Below are positions 1 through 8,863 of a stretch of DNA of 37,249 nt, in pieces. The stretch is taken from positions 1-37,249 of the forward strand of contig CAJQPP010000152.1 in the NCBI GenBank assembly GCA_905480235.1. The letters run 5' to 3'. The notes beneath the pieces are model-generated. The model made no database searches, was not told where the DNA came from, and worked only from the letters and a program-made list of their open reading frames with translations. Source of the DNA: an uncultured Pirellulaceae bacterium (GTDB taxonomy: Bacteria; Planctomycetota; Planctomycetia; Pirellulales; Pirellulaceae). The position numbers were made by a program, and so were the translations under genes. How positions within the stretch are numbered: the first letter of the stretch is position 1; the number at the start of each line of letters is the position of its first letter.

Positions 1-1497
1 GTTGAACGAGCCAGCCAGGACAACTACGTCGGCAATATCTACAAGGGTAGAATTGTAAATCTCGAGCCCAGCATCCAAGCCGCTTTTGTGGACTTCGGTG
101 TGGGACGTAATGGTTTCCTACACATCAGTGACGTGGAACCCAGCTATTATCGCCAGGGAGGTTATGACCCTGATGAGTTGCGCCGCAAAGAGCGGGAAGA
201 AGAACGCAACAACCCACGTTTTCAAAGACGTCCCCGGTCCAACGGCCGCCCTCGCATCAAACCGCCCATTCAAGATCTATTCCAACGCGGAGACGAGGTT
301 CTCGTCCAGGTCATCAAAGAGGGAATCGGCAACAAAGGCCCCACCTTATCGACCTACATCAGCATCCCCGGACGCTACTTGGTCTTAATGCCCGCTTTGG
401 GACGCGTTGGCGTCTCAAGAAAAATCGAAGACGAAGATGAGCGGCATCGATTGAAAGATATTCTTTACGAGATGAACCCGCCTAAAGGCCTCGGATTCAT
501 CGTCCGTACCGCAGGGCAGGGGCGTTCGCAAAAAGAGCTGTCCCGCGACTTGGCCTACCTGCTGCGATTGTGGAAAGTGATTGCCCGTCGCGTCCAAAAA
601 CAAGAGGCGCCCGTCGACATCTACGAAGAAAGCGACATGATTATTCGCACGATTCGCGATATTGTGTCCACGGATATCGATTCCATCTTGATCGATCGAG
701 AGGATGCCTACGAGCGCGCTCGTGAATTCCTGAAAATCGTGATGCCAAGACAAGCCAATTGCCTGCAACACTACACAGGTAAAGACCCGTTGTTCCATAA
801 ATACAAACTGGAACAAGAGATCGCTCAAATTCATCGTCGCGAAGTTCCTTTGCCGAACGGCGGTTCCATTGTGATCGACCAAACCGAGGCATTGGTAGCC
901 ATCGACGTGAACAGCGGTAGCTTTCGCACCGAGGAATCCGCTGATGAAACCGCCTATCGCTTGAATGTTGCCGCGGCGAAAGAAATTTCGCGACAACTGC
1001 GACTGCGTGACTTAGGGGGCGTTATCGTAAATGACTTCATCGACATGCGTCGTGAAAAACATCGTCGAGGCGTGGAACGTGCTTTGCGGGACGCCATGAA
1101 ACGGGATCGGGCACGCACCAAGATCCTACGAACCAGCCCGTTTGGACTGGTAGAAATGACTCGCCAACGGATCAAACCGGGTATCAAACGCAGCCTCTAC
1201 AGCGATTGCCCATGTTGTGGGGGTCGCGGTGTGGTGAAGACTGCAGAAAGCATGGCTTTGGAAGTTATCCGTGTGATCATGCTGGCAGCCCAACAACCCA
1301 AAATTGCCGAAGTAAAGGTCCGCGTAAACGAAGACGTCGCCACATTCTTAAACAACCAGAAACGAAAAGAATTGGCGGAACTGGAATCTGAAGGTGATCT
1401 CGAAATCAAAATTTCCGGTAGCGAAAACGTCTACCCGGAACACCTTGAACTCGATTGCACCGACAGCAACGGTAATCGCATCAACTTGCCTGTTTAA
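1..1497 (+). CDS. rng: Ribonuclease E/G catalytic domain protein, 5' end cut by window edge
   Basis: Endoribonuclease that cuts single-stranded AU-rich RNA in mRNA decay and rRNA maturation. The frame is open from base 1, so the true start lies upstream and 498 residues are visible. The S1 RNA-binding domain comes first (NIYKGRIVNLEPSIQAAFVD, about residues 12-31) and carries an Arg-rich insert near residues 55-85. The catalytic core shows GGSIVIDQTEALVAIDVNSG with the first metal Asp at codon 302 and DFIDM with the second at codon 345. The zinc-link motif CPCC follows at codons 403-406. All three sit one codon off the E. coli RNase E numbering, so very little of the N-terminus is missing. 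The protein stops about 90 residues after the zinc link and has no long C-terminal scaffold, which makes it RNase G-sized. A DUF427 gene follows after 50 bases. Confidence 0.95.
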   Translation, partial: VERASQDNYVGNIYKGRIVNLEPSIQAAFVDFGVGRNGFLHISDVEPSYYRQGGYDPDELRRKEREEERNNPRFQRRPRSNGRPRIKPPIQDLFQRGDEVLVQVIKEGIGNKGPTLSTYISIPGRYLVLMPALGRVGVSRKIEDEDERHRLKDILYEMNPPKGLGFIVRTAGQGRSQKELSRDLAYLLRLWKVIARRVQKQEAPVDIYEESDMIIRTIRDIVSTDIDSILIDREDAYERAREFLKIVMPRQANCLQHYTGKDPLFHKYKLEQEIAQIHRREVPLPNGGSIVIDQTEALVAIDVNSGSFRTEESADETAYRLNVAAAKEISRQLRLRDLGGVIVNDFIDMRREKHRRGVERALRDAMKRDRARTKILRTSPFGLVEMTRQRIKPGIKRSLYSDCPCCGGRGVVKTAESMALEVIRVIMLAAQQPKIAEVKVRVNEDVATFLNNQKRKELAELESEGDLEIKISGSENVYPEHLELDCTDSNGNRINLPV

Positions 1498-1547
1498 TTA
1501 CCCGAGTACGTCAACGAGTTTTTTTTCCGTACCGAGAGGACCTACCG

Positions 1548-2063
1548 ATGTGGCAATTCACCGGTAAACATCGGCCTTCGTTCGCGGACAAGATTGAGGC
1601 GGGGCAGGAATCCGTGTGGGACTATCCGCGCCCACCGGTTTGTCTTCCTGACCCCCGCCGCATCCTCGTCAAATCAAACCAGCGCTTAATTGCCGATACG
1701 CGATCTGCCGTACGGGTGCTGGAAACGGCTAGTCCACCAACGGTGTACATCCCCGCCGATGATGTGGATTTGACGATCCTGCAAAAGATGAGCGGTTCTT
1801 CGTATTGCGAATGGAAAGGCCCGGCAACTTACTGGTCCCTGAACGATGGGCAGGATCAAATAAAAAATGTCGGCTGGAGTTACGAAAACCCCACCAAGAA
1901 ATTCCGCGAAATGACGGGCTTCCTTTCCTTTTACCCGGCTTTGCTTACCTGCACGATCGACGATGAGATCGTACAACCTCAGGCGGGCGGGTTTTACGGC
2001 GGCTGGGTCACCAAGGAAATTGTGGGCCCTTGGAAAGGTCCACCAGGAACGGGCGGTTGGTAA
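1548..2063 (+). CDS. DUF427 domain-containing protein
   Basis: A 171-residue protein of the DUF427 family (a small beta-tent-like fold of unknown function). The family signature is clear: ESVWDYPRPP near residue 21, a central SSYCEWKGPATYWSL at about residues 83-97, then the YPALLTCTIDDE segment and the C-terminal PQAGGFYGGWVT followed by GPWKGPPGTGGW. The ATG is preceded by a GAGAGGA-like ribosome site about ten bases upstream. It follows the RNase gene on the same strand after 50 bases, with no obvious terminator between, so the two may be cotranscribed. No catalytic residues are known for the family. I am sure of the family and not of a function. Confidence 0.88.
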   Translation: MWQFTGKHRPSFADKIEAGQESVWDYPRPPVCLPDPRRILVKSNQRLIADTRSAVRVLETASPPTVYIPADDVDLTILQKMSGSSYCEWKGPATYWSLNDGQDQIKNVGWSYENPTKKFREMTGFLSFYPALLTCTIDDEIVQPQAGGFYGGWVTKEIVGPWKGPPGTGGW

Positions 2064-2100
2064 CCCTGTTCCTTTCTTCTGCTTGGCAAGCATCTCATTT

Positions 2101-2118
2101 AAGGCGACCTCGCCTTTT
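2101..2118 (+). terminator. Possible short intrinsic terminator after the DUF427 gene
   Basis: The 6-bp arms AAGGCG (2101-2106) and CGCCTT (2111-2116) enclose a 4-base loop and are followed by only two or three T residues. It lies 38 bases past the DUF427 stop. The stem is short and the T-run weak, so this is a candidate only. Confidence 0.35.
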
Positions 2119-2238
2119 CGGAAGTCTGGGAATAAAAACCTCCTTCTTCATTGCAAAGCCGACGGCTTCCCCGATAATCGGCGAAGTCCCAGTTTGTGCT
2201 TTAACCTACAAAGACTTAATTATTCGGAGACACGCAAC

Positions 2239-3105
2239 ATGCGGTGGAAAGGTCGACAGCAGAGTGAAAACGTGGAAGACGTCCGGGGCGTTGGACCTGG
2301 TGTCAAAATGGCCGGAGGTGGCGGATTCGCCGTCCTCATCATTATCGTTTTGGCGATGTTTTTTAATTTTGAACCGCAACCCCTCTTGGACGCAGTCGAG
2401 CAAGCCGGAGCCAATGCTCCACAAACTCAAGCCCCTGCTCCCGACGATGAAGATCGAGAGTTCATCGGAGTCGTTTTGCGTGACAACGAGGTGGTCTGGG
2501 AAAAATTGATTGCGGATCAGGTACGTGGCGGCAGCGCCTATCGACCACCCAAATTAAGAATCTTTTCTGATCAAATCACCACAGGCTGTGGCCGCGCGAA
2601 CGCCGCCATGGGGCCTTTCTATTGCCCAGCCGACCAAACTGTTTACATCGACCCCACATTTTTCCGTGAGTTGAAACGTCGCCACAAAGCTCCCGGAGAT
2701 TTCGCCCAGGCATATGTTATCGCGCATGAGGTCGCTCACCACGTCCAGAACTCGCTGGGTTTGATGAAACCGATTGAAAAAGCTCGACGCAGCGGAAATA
2801 AACGAGCCATCAATCAAGCTTCCGTTCGCCTTGAGTTGCAGGCCGATTACCTGGCCGGCGTCTGGGCGCATCACGCTCAAAAGGAATTTCAGATTCTTGA
2901 GAAAGGGGATATCGCGGAAGCCATGAATGCCGCTAACCAAATCGGCGACGATACCCTACAAAGAATGTCCCAAGGATTCGTGATACCCGAACGCTTTACC
3001 CACGGCACATCGAAACAACGCGTTTTTTGGTTTAAGGAAGGCTTGAAAACGGGTGATCTGGGAGGCTGTGAAAAGCTGTTTGAACTCGACTATGAAGAGC
3101 TGTAA
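2239..3105 (+). CDS. Neutral zinc metallopeptidase, YpfJ family, membrane anchored
   Basis: A 288-residue protein of the putative neutral zinc metallopeptidase family (Pfam Zn_peptidase, E. coli YpfJ). The opening MRWKGRQQSENVEDVRG is the family's characteristic N-terminus. One membrane segment follows (about residues 29-44, FAVLIIIVLAMFF), then a Pro/Ala-rich linker and the catalytic domain. The zinc motif is HEVAHH at residues 163-168. LELQADYLAG near residues 198-207 supplies the likely third ligand (Glu). I chose the ATG at 2239 because it restores the family N-terminus and has GGAG nine bases upstream; the open frame extends further 5' but that part overlaps the DUF427 gene. The protease domain is expected outside the cytoplasmic membrane. 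Physiological substrate is unknown. Confidence 0.9.
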   Translation: MRWKGRQQSENVEDVRGVGPGVKMAGGGGFAVLIIIVLAMFFNFEPQPLLDAVEQAGANAPQTQAPAPDDEDREFIGVVLRDNEVVWEKLIADQVRGGSAYRPPKLRIFSDQITTGCGRANAAMGPFYCPADQTVYIDPTFFRELKRRHKAPGDFAQAYVIAHEVAHHVQNSLGLMKPIEKARRSGNKRAINQASVRLELQADYLAGVWAHHAQKEFQILEKGDIAEAMNAANQIGDDTLQRMSQGFVIPERFTHGTSKQRVFWFKEGLKTGDLGGCEKLFELDYEEL

Positions 3106-3151
3106 TTCATAAAAAACCCGCACGCCAAATCATGAAACCTCAGTAAAAAAC

Positions 3152-3850
3152 ATGAACGCAATCGATATTTTAGGCGACTTGTTGGGACACAAGACCCGTG
3201 GTGGAGGACTGGGTGGTGACATCCTGAAGGATATTTTTCACCGCGGGGATACTAAAAAACAGAATCCCACGCGCCGGGAAACCAAACCCGCAAGCGCGCA
3301 CGATATCCAAAAAGATGCCGAGGATCTGGAGGATTTGCTGAACGTCGCTAACGATCGCACCAGTCGACGAACGCACTCATCCCGCCAGCATAAAAATCAA
3401 CCTCAACAGCCGACTCAGCAGGCGCCACCGATCTCAGTTCCGACATCCCGTCCGTCCGAGCGGTTCCAACAGCGCCAGGCGAAAAGATCGCCTGAGGCAG
3501 ACAATCAACGAGCCCTGATTTTGATTGAGGCCATGCTGAATGCCGCCAAGTCGGACGGGCAGATTAATCGCGAGGAACAACAGAACATCTTGAAACGGAT
3601 GGATAATCAACCTCGAGAGGCCATTCAATATTTACGTGACCAGATGGAAACGCCACTTGATCTGGAGCGTTTTGTCCGCAAGATCCCACTAGGGATGGAA
3701 AGACAGGTTTATACGATGTCCTTAATCGCAATCGATTTGGATACTCGTGGCGAAGCCAATTACTTGCTGGACTTGGCCTCTGGCTTACGTTTAGATAGCG
3801 ATACCTGCGAGCAAATTCACCGGCAGGTTGGAGCACCCAGCCTCAAGTAA
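3152..3850 (+). CDS. DUF533 (YebE-like) protein
   Basis: A 232-residue protein whose C-terminal half (about residues 118-230) is the DUF533 domain of E. coli YebE, related to TerB-like helical folds: ALILIEAMLNAAKSDGQINR, then the PLDLERFVRKIP segment and SLIAIDLDTRGEANYL. The Asp/Asn-rich start of the domain resembles the acidic motif of the TerB/DUF533 group. The N-terminal half has a Gly-rich start (LGDLLGHKTRGGGLGGDILK) and a long polar Gln/Pro/Arg-rich linker at about residues 45-115 that looks disordered. The gene sits 46 bases after the peptidase and 51 before the GlsB-like gene, all on the plus strand, so a stress-related envelope group is plausible. Function is not established. Confidence 0.85.
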   Translation: MNAIDILGDLLGHKTRGGGLGGDILKDIFHRGDTKKQNPTRRETKPASAHDIQKDAEDLEDLLNVANDRTSRRTHSSRQHKNQPQQPTQQAPPISVPTSRPSERFQQRQAKRSPEADNQRALILIEAMLNAAKSDGQINREEQQNILKRMDNQPREAIQYLRDQMETPLDLERFVRKIPLGMERQVYTMSLIAIDLDTRGEANYLLDLASGLRLDSDTCEQIHRQVGAPSLK

Positions 3851-3901
3851 TCGAATCACACTCACTTTGTTTAGTTTTCGGATAATAAAAGGAACAGAAT
3901 C

Positions 3902-4156
3902 ATGCATATGGGCGGATTACTAGGCGCACTTTTAATAGGCGCGATTTGCGGATTTCTCGCTGGGAAAATTCTAAAGGGACGTGGCTTAGGCATACTCGCG
4001 GATATTGTGGTCGGTATTCTCGGCGCGGCTATTTTCGGGTGGCTGTTTGGGAACTTCGATTTGTTTCAAACTCCGATCTTGAATGAGATTTGTGGGGGCA
4101 CAATCGGGGCAATTATTTTATTGCTAGTCGTCGGTTTATTTACTAAATCGAGCTGA
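3902..4156 (+). CDS. GlsB/YeaQ/YmgE family small stress-response membrane protein
   Basis: An 84-residue, almost wholly hydrophobic protein with three predicted membrane segments and the Gly-rich pattern of the transglycosylase-associated (GlsB/YeaQ/YmgE) family: GGLLGALLIGAICGFLAGKI, then GLGILADIVVGILGAAIFGWL and a last segment GTIGAIILLLVVGLF. Length matches the family (about 80-90 residues). A second ATG two codons in (3908) is an alternative start; AAAGGAA lies about six bases upstream of the first. In other bacteria members are induced by stress or alkaline shock. It ends the left plus-strand block. Confidence 0.88.
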   Translation: MHMGGLLGALLIGAICGFLAGKILKGRGLGILADIVVGILGAAIFGWLFGNFDLFQTPILNEICGGTIGAIILLLVVGLFTKSS

Positions 4157-4181
4157 CAAGCTTTCCGAATCGCGAAAGGTA

Positions 4182-4215
4182 CGGACATGGCACTTCGTTT
4201 GGAAAGCCATGTCCG
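4182..4215. terminator. Strong hairpin between convergent genes
   Basis: A perfect 10-bp inverted repeat, CGGACATGGC (4182-4191) with GCCATGTCCG (4206-4215), separated by a 14-base loop. It lies 25 bases after the GlsB-like stop and 43 bases before the end of the convergent monooxygenase gene. There is no good T-run on either side, so it may be a rho-assisted terminator or a 3' stabilising stem and not a classic intrinsic terminator. Confidence 0.5.
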
Positions 4216-4258
4216 CTACCAGTTCTTTGCCAGTGGAGCAAACTCGAACCCGCACATG

Positions 4259-5989
4259 CTAGGCGGCTCTTTTGTTGCTGTGTTCCGATATTGCCTCAGC
4301 AGATGGTCCATCGAAGGTCCGGTAATCGGCCAGCTTTACCGAATCGACTTCCGTCTTTTGCATATCCTCGTTTTCCGCCGTAACCATTAGCGGGGTGCCT
4401 GATTGGCGACGAATGGACCAATCAATCAAGTTCTCAATACGCAGAAGCCTCCCCACGACGACCCACAATGGCAATAGCCAGCCAATCAAAAATCCTTGCC
4501 GTCGTTGACGCCACAGACGCTTGAATTCTGCTCCACCCAGTTCCGGGTCAAAGGCGCGTAACATGGATGCCGAAGGGATCCATGTGAGAAACCTCAGGGC
4601 ACGAAGCGGGTTTTTCTTAAACACATCTCCCGGTTTTCGATCGGGGTAAGCTGCCTTCATCATATGAGCCGCGTAGGTAGATGGATGGACCAGCGTTTTC
4701 ATGCGTCCGCGTCCTGGCAAACGTTGTCCCCAACGCTGGTTGAGATTCTGTTGGCGAATTCGCTGCTCTTGCGCGGGCGGCAAACTGACCTTACCGGCCC
4801 ATACTCGAAACACCCACAGGCACTGCATCTCGGTCATCAAAGGAATCGAGCCGATAATGGGTCGGGAAAACCCCAGAAATGCCAAAGCAGGATCGTCGAC
4901 AGGGAAAACAAAATGAAAGTGTTCGTCGAGGTCACCTCGGTTGTAAGGTTGGGGAAGAAACGGGCAATCGAATTGATAACCGAAACAGCAGATCACATGG
5001 GTAAAGGCCGCTCGTTCTCCGCTTTGAAACTCAACTTCGTTCCCGCGGACCGCCACGACATCGTTTTGCGGCGTTACGCGACCCGTTGCCACATGCTCCA
5101 CGGCATGCCCATTCTTATTAAAGAATTGCTGACCGTACCGAAAACGGTTTCTCCACACGGGAACCCCGTGACCGAAATAGCCGCGCAAGCGCCCCGTCGA
5201 TAAAAAATCGGCAATGTAACGGCGGCCCGGTGCACCCTTTTTGAAGGGGCTGGCGGCTGCGATCAAAGGGCTCGCCAATTGATCGAGGGGAAAATCATGC
5301 TTCCGGAAAAGTCCGGGTCCGGGGCGGCTATGAAAGGGTGTTTTACGCAAAAAATGCTGCCCACCACGGATCGCCCAAGTAACTCGGGCGGGCGTTTTCA
5401 CCAGCAGATCCACCAAATCCGACGCCGTTTCCCCCCCGCCGTAAATCAGCACACGATCCTGTTCAGAGAAATCGCCGGGACGGACCTCTTTCAAATCACC
5501 GGCATGCCAAAGCTGTCCGGAAAATTTGGAAACGGGTCCGGAAAGGGGTTTTTGTTTATGGTTGGAACCAGCGCAAACGGCGAGCTTGGCCGCTCGGATA
5601 ACATGGGTCACTCCTGCCTGCTCATAAGTAACCTCCCACGTTGGGCCCACTTTTTTCACCGCTTTGACATTACAGCCAAGGTGAATGTGTTCGGTCAATC
5701 GAAAGTGCTCGGTATACTGCCGAAGGTAATTCACCACCTCCTCGTGATGCATGAAATGACCGACATTTTCGTCCATGAAAAAGTCAGACGCTTCTGTGAC
5801 AACCCGTGACGACGATGAAACCGTAGACTTCATTACAGTTGTCGTTGCTGGGTCATCGGTGTAGTTCCAAACTCCGCCAATATCGTCGCGACGTTCCAGA
5901 ACGATCGGCTTCAAACCGTTTTCAAGCGCGTACTTACAGGCATAAAGCCCCGACCATCCAGCTCCGATAATGCAGACATCCAAGCCCAT
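4259..5989 (-). CDS. Flavin-containing monooxygenase-like NAD(P)/FAD oxidoreductase
   Basis: A 576-residue FAD and NADPH dependent oxygenase of the FMO/BVMO class. The N-terminal FAD-binding Rossmann motif is GAGWSG at residues 9-14, with the acidic end of the second strand at LERRDDIGG. The NADPH motif is YGGGETASD near residues 183-191. Just before it FSGQLWHAGDL fits FxGxxxHxxx (F156, H162), where FMOs have F/Y and BVMOs W or P at the end. The C-terminus extends beyond the bacterial core and includes a hydrophobic stretch, FLIGWLLPLWVVVGRLL. I chose ATG 5989 over an upstream start because it begins directly at the Rossmann fold and has GGGGAAG upstream. Substrate is not deducible. It stands alone, convergent with the GlsB-like gene. 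Confidence 0.88.
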   Translation of the reverse strand: MGLDVCIIGAGWSGLYACKYALENGLKPIVLERRDDIGGVWNYTDDPATTTVMKSTVSSSSRVVTEASDFFMDENVGHFMHHEEVVNYLRQYTEHFRLTEHIHLGCNVKAVKKVGPTWEVTYEQAGVTHVIRAAKLAVCAGSNHKQKPLSGPVSKFSGQLWHAGDLKEVRPGDFSEQDRVLIYGGGETASDLVDLLVKTPARVTWAIRGGQHFLRKTPFHSRPGPGLFRKHDFPLDQLASPLIAAASPFKKGAPGRRYIADFLSTGRLRGYFGHGVPVWRNRFRYGQQFFNKNGHAVEHVATGRVTPQNDVVAVRGNEVEFQSGERAAFTHVICCFGYQFDCPFLPQPYNRGDLDEHFHFVFPVDDPALAFLGFSRPIIGSIPLMTEMQCLWVFRVWAGKVSLPPAQEQRIRQQNLNQRWGQRLPGRGRMKTLVHPSTYAAHMMKAAYPDRKPGDVFKKNPLRALRFLTWIPSASMLRAFDPELGGAEFKRLWRQRRQGFLIGWLLPLWVVVGRLLRIENLIDWSIRRQSGTPLMVTAENEDMQKTEVDSVKLADYRTFDGPSAEAISEHSNKRAA

Positions 5990-6221
5990 TTTTGCTTCCC
6001 CGTCCTGTGGCTTCCTTAAAGCGAATGGCCCCTGTCGGGCAGGATTTTTCTGCCCACACATTCCGCCTCCGCACGCTTCCCTGCGTCTTTCCTATGACAA
6101 ATTTACTGCAAGAGGTCATATTTCAGCAATGGAATTATGCCGCGCAAGCAGCATCGGACGAATGGCTCCCACCTGATATAACCAGCGTTGCGGAGAAAAC
6201 AACGGCGAGAGGCTAAATTCA

Positions 6222-6692
6222 TTGCAAGCTATCATGGAATTCTTCCCTTCCTGGCTACAACTTGACTCCGATTGGGTCTGGTGGCTTGGCGGTGCGTCCC
6301 TACTGACCTTTGTAGGCACATTGATCGCCATCCCTTTTCTGGTTGTGAAGATTCCGGCCGACTATTTTTCCGCTCCAAATCGCGAGCACGCGGCTTGGCA
6401 AAACCACCACCCCGCGCTCCGTTGGTGTTTCTTACTCGGCAAAAATCTTCTCGGAGCGATTTTATTGCTTGCCGGCGTTGCCATGCTGGTGCTACCCGGT
6501 CAGGGTCTACTGACGATACTGGTAGGGATCCTACTCATTAATTTCCCCGGCAAATACCAGGTCGAGAAATGGCTCATTACGAAAACTCCTGCCCTCCAAG
6601 CAGCCAATTGGTTGCGGCTCAAAGCGGGGCACGCCCCGATTCTCACCGTCTCTGCCGAAACACATCCCGGCAAGAATTCCGATGACTCGTGA
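6222..6692 (+). CDS. PGPGW-type transmembrane protein
   Basis: A 156-residue membrane protein matching the PGPGW family (Pfam PF09656) of small proteins with paired membrane helices. Hydrophobic segments lie at about residues 18-43 and 67-110. The second contains VLPGQGLLTILVGILL, the counterpart of the family LPGPGW motif, with Q and L replacing the usual P and W. A TTG at 6222 has GAGAGG nine bases upstream and is my preferred start; the ATG at 6234 is the alternative, with the ribosome site then too far (21 bases). Divergent from the monooxygenase across 232 bases, convergent with the helicase. Function unknown. Confidence 0.75.
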   Translation: MQAIMEFFPSWLQLDSDWVWWLGGASLLTFVGTLIAIPFLVVKIPADYFSAPNREHAAWQNHHPALRWCFLLGKNLLGAILLLAGVAMLVLPGQGLLTILVGILLINFPGKYQVEKWLITKTPALQAANWLRLKAGHAPILTVSAETHPGKNSDDS

Positions 6693-6760
6693 GTGGCTTT
6701 GGATGAGGTCGCGGCGAGCTCACCCCGTTTTCTCTGGCAGCGATTCCGTCGATTGAGATT

Positions 6761-8770
6761 TCAAGCCAGATTCAAGAAGGATTCAAAACTCACCGGGACA
6801 TCCGGAAGGGCCTCAATGAAGGCGCGGCCGTAACGCCGTTGATGAATCCGCGGATCGAGTACAACCACGATCCCCTCATCCGTTGAGGTTCGAATCAGTC
6901 GCCCAAAACCTTGCTTAAATTTAATCACGGCTTCCGGCACCTGGTAATCCATGAATGGGTTACCCCCGGCTTCCTTGATCGACTCCATGCGAGCTTCCAA
7001 CAAAGGATGATCCGGTACGCTAAAGGGCAGTCGCGTAATAATCACGTTCTGCAATGCTTCCCCAGGCACGTCGACTCCTTGCCAAAAACTATCGGTTCCG
7101 AAAAGGACACCGCGGGAATTTTTGCGAAACATTTCTAATAGACGACCCCGCGGTACTCCGTCAGCTTGCGAGTACAACGCGTAATCGTTTTGAGTCAACC
7201 ACGGGGTCAACTGGCTGACGGTACGACGCAAAGCGTCGTAGCTTGTAAAAAGGACGAATGCGTGCCCATCTGTTTTTTTCACGTAGTGTTTAATCGCTTC
7301 TAGCGATTGCCGAAAATGAGTATCCCGGTCCTGAACTGGATCAGCGATATCCTTCACCAAAATCAACTTAGCCTGCAATTGGTAATCAAATGTGCTATCC
7401 AATTGCGACTGTTGGCAGGTCGTCAATCCAATTCGATTACGGAAAAAATCAAATGACCGCTCCCCCCCTGTGCCCAGTGTCGCGCTGGTCAGAATCACAG
7501 AATCGGTTTTATCGTAAAGTTCCTCTCGCAAAGTCGGTCCGACTTCGATCGGAGCTGCTTTTAATTCTATGGCTCTTTTACGAGCTTGCCGTTGGCGTGA
7601 CTCCAACCAATAGACCGTGCCTTCCATTTCCTGTAATCGCCATTGCTCCAGAGCTACCGACACTCCCTCAATTCGACTTTGAGCGGCCAGTAGATCCTGA
7701 CGCTCGGAATCATCTTTTTGCTGATTCCCCAGCTTCTTCAAATAGCTGGCCAATTTATCCAACACCGGTGTCAGGGAATTCTTGACGATCCCACGTTCCC
7801 GCACGCGCAGAGTTAACGCTCTGTTTTCGCCGCCAGTTCTGGCTGCCCATGACATGACATCCTCAAAAAACTCATCTGCCAGATGGTGAGCGCGGGAAAC
7901 CAAAAGCTGTCCCTCTCTGGCTTTGTGATGGACCAGCAATCCCTTGTTGGAGCGATCGTTATACAATTTATTTAGGGCATACTCGACTTGCCCCTGTGTC
8001 ACGGAAAGTCCGAGGTGATTGCTGGCAACTCGCTCCACCGTATGCGCTTCGTCGAGAATGACTGTCCCGTAATCGGGCAACAGATTGACACCCAGACGAC
8101 GCAAAGATAGATCCACAAAAAATAACGCGTGATTGACGATCAATAAATTCGCATTTTGCATCCGCCGCCGGGCACGAAAATAAAAACAATCTTTATGCCG
8201 CGCACACTTGCGACCCATGCAGTTGCCGCTGTCGCTCGCCACTTCGTCCCACACAACCGCAGATGATCGAAAACCCATGTCCGCGCGTGACCCGTCACGG
8301 GTCGCTGCAGACCAATTACCAATTTCATGCAACTCGTTGATACAATCGGTGTCATTAAAAAGCGAGTCCGCTTTTTTGATGGCCTGCTCCATTCGACGCA
8401 GGCTGATATAGTTCCCACGACCTTTTGCCAGTACGGCAGAAAACTCTCGGGGCAGGATACTTTGCAGGAGCGGAATGTCCTTGCTTACCAACTGTTCCTG
8501 CAAGCTGATCGTATGAGTCGAAATCACGATCGCTTTCGGTTTTTCGTCGGAGCCGGATTCCTGGTGTTCGGTCGCTGCGAGGATTGCCGGTACCAGGTAC
8601 CCGTAACTTTTTCCAACCCCCGTTGCCGCTTCTACAACAAGATGCTGTTTATTGCCAATCGCATCGTACACAGCATCAGCCATCTTCAATTGTTGGGGCC
8701 GATGTTCGTATTGTTTTAGCCTGCGGGCGATCAGTTGACCGGGGCCGAGGACGTCGGTGGAATTGAGCAT
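6761..8770 (-). CDS. dinG: DinG/YoaA-type ATP-dependent DNA helicase (XPD-like superfamily 2)
   Basis: A 669-residue superfamily 2 helicase of the DinG/XPD group, expected to unwind 5' overhang DNA, D-loops or R-loops during repair. The YEHRPQQLKMADAV Q-motif region comes first, then Walker A EAATGVGKS (47-55), DEAH at 240-243, and in the C-terminal half GTDSFWQGVDVPG followed by motif VI QGFGRLIRTSTDEG. Three cluster cysteines are in DinG spacing (C184, C189, C195: C-x4-C-x5-C). The first ligand of the family, expected in KGRGNYxC, is Ser here (S123), so an ordinary four-Cys 4Fe-4S site is not complete. I chose ATG 8770 because the family N-terminus begins close to the LGPG motif; a TTG at 8812 is possible. 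No partner genes adjoin it. Confidence 0.9.
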   Translation of the reverse strand: MLNSTDVLGPGQLIARRLKQYEHRPQQLKMADAVYDAIGNKQHLVVEAATGVGKSYGYLVPAILAATEHQESGSDEKPKAIVISTHTISLQEQLVSKDIPLLQSILPREFSAVLAKGRGNYISLRRMEQAIKKADSLFNDTDCINELHEIGNWSAATRDGSRADMGFRSSAVVWDEVASDSGNCMGRKCARHKDCFYFRARRRMQNANLLIVNHALFFVDLSLRRLGVNLLPDYGTVILDEAHTVERVASNHLGLSVTQGQVEYALNKLYNDRSNKGLLVHHKAREGQLLVSRAHHLADEFFEDVMSWAARTGGENRALTLRVRERGIVKNSLTPVLDKLASYLKKLGNQQKDDSERQDLLAAQSRIEGVSVALEQWRLQEMEGTVYWLESRQRQARKRAIELKAAPIEVGPTLREELYDKTDSVILTSATLGTGGERSFDFFRNRIGLTTCQQSQLDSTFDYQLQAKLILVKDIADPVQDRDTHFRQSLEAIKHYVKKTDGHAFVLFTSYDALRRTVSQLTPWLTQNDYALYSQADGVPRGRLLEMFRKNSRGVLFGTDSFWQGVDVPGEALQNVIITRLPFSVPDHPLLEARMESIKEAGGNPFMDYQVPEAVIKFKQGFGRLIRTSTDEGIVVVLDPRIHQRRYGRAFIEALPDVPVSFESFLNLA

Positions 8771-8863
8771 TGAGAACTGGACAAGGGTCAGCCAAATAGG
8801 TTTCCCGTCCAATATCCCAAGCGTTGATGTTTTTTTATAGGGGAGGGTCGCCGCCCAACCGTT

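Noticed and set aside
415..996. Minus-strand frame of 193 codons
   Set aside because: Antisense of the RNase E/G catalytic core.
4215..4260. tRNA T-arm-like sequence on the minus strand (GGGTTCGAG)
   Set aside because: No acceptor stem, D-arm or anticodon arm can be folded around it; it lies at a gene 3' end.
4664..5809. Two plus-strand frames of 179 and 176 codons
   Set aside because: Antisense of the monooxygenase, whose Rossmann motifs fix the coding strand.
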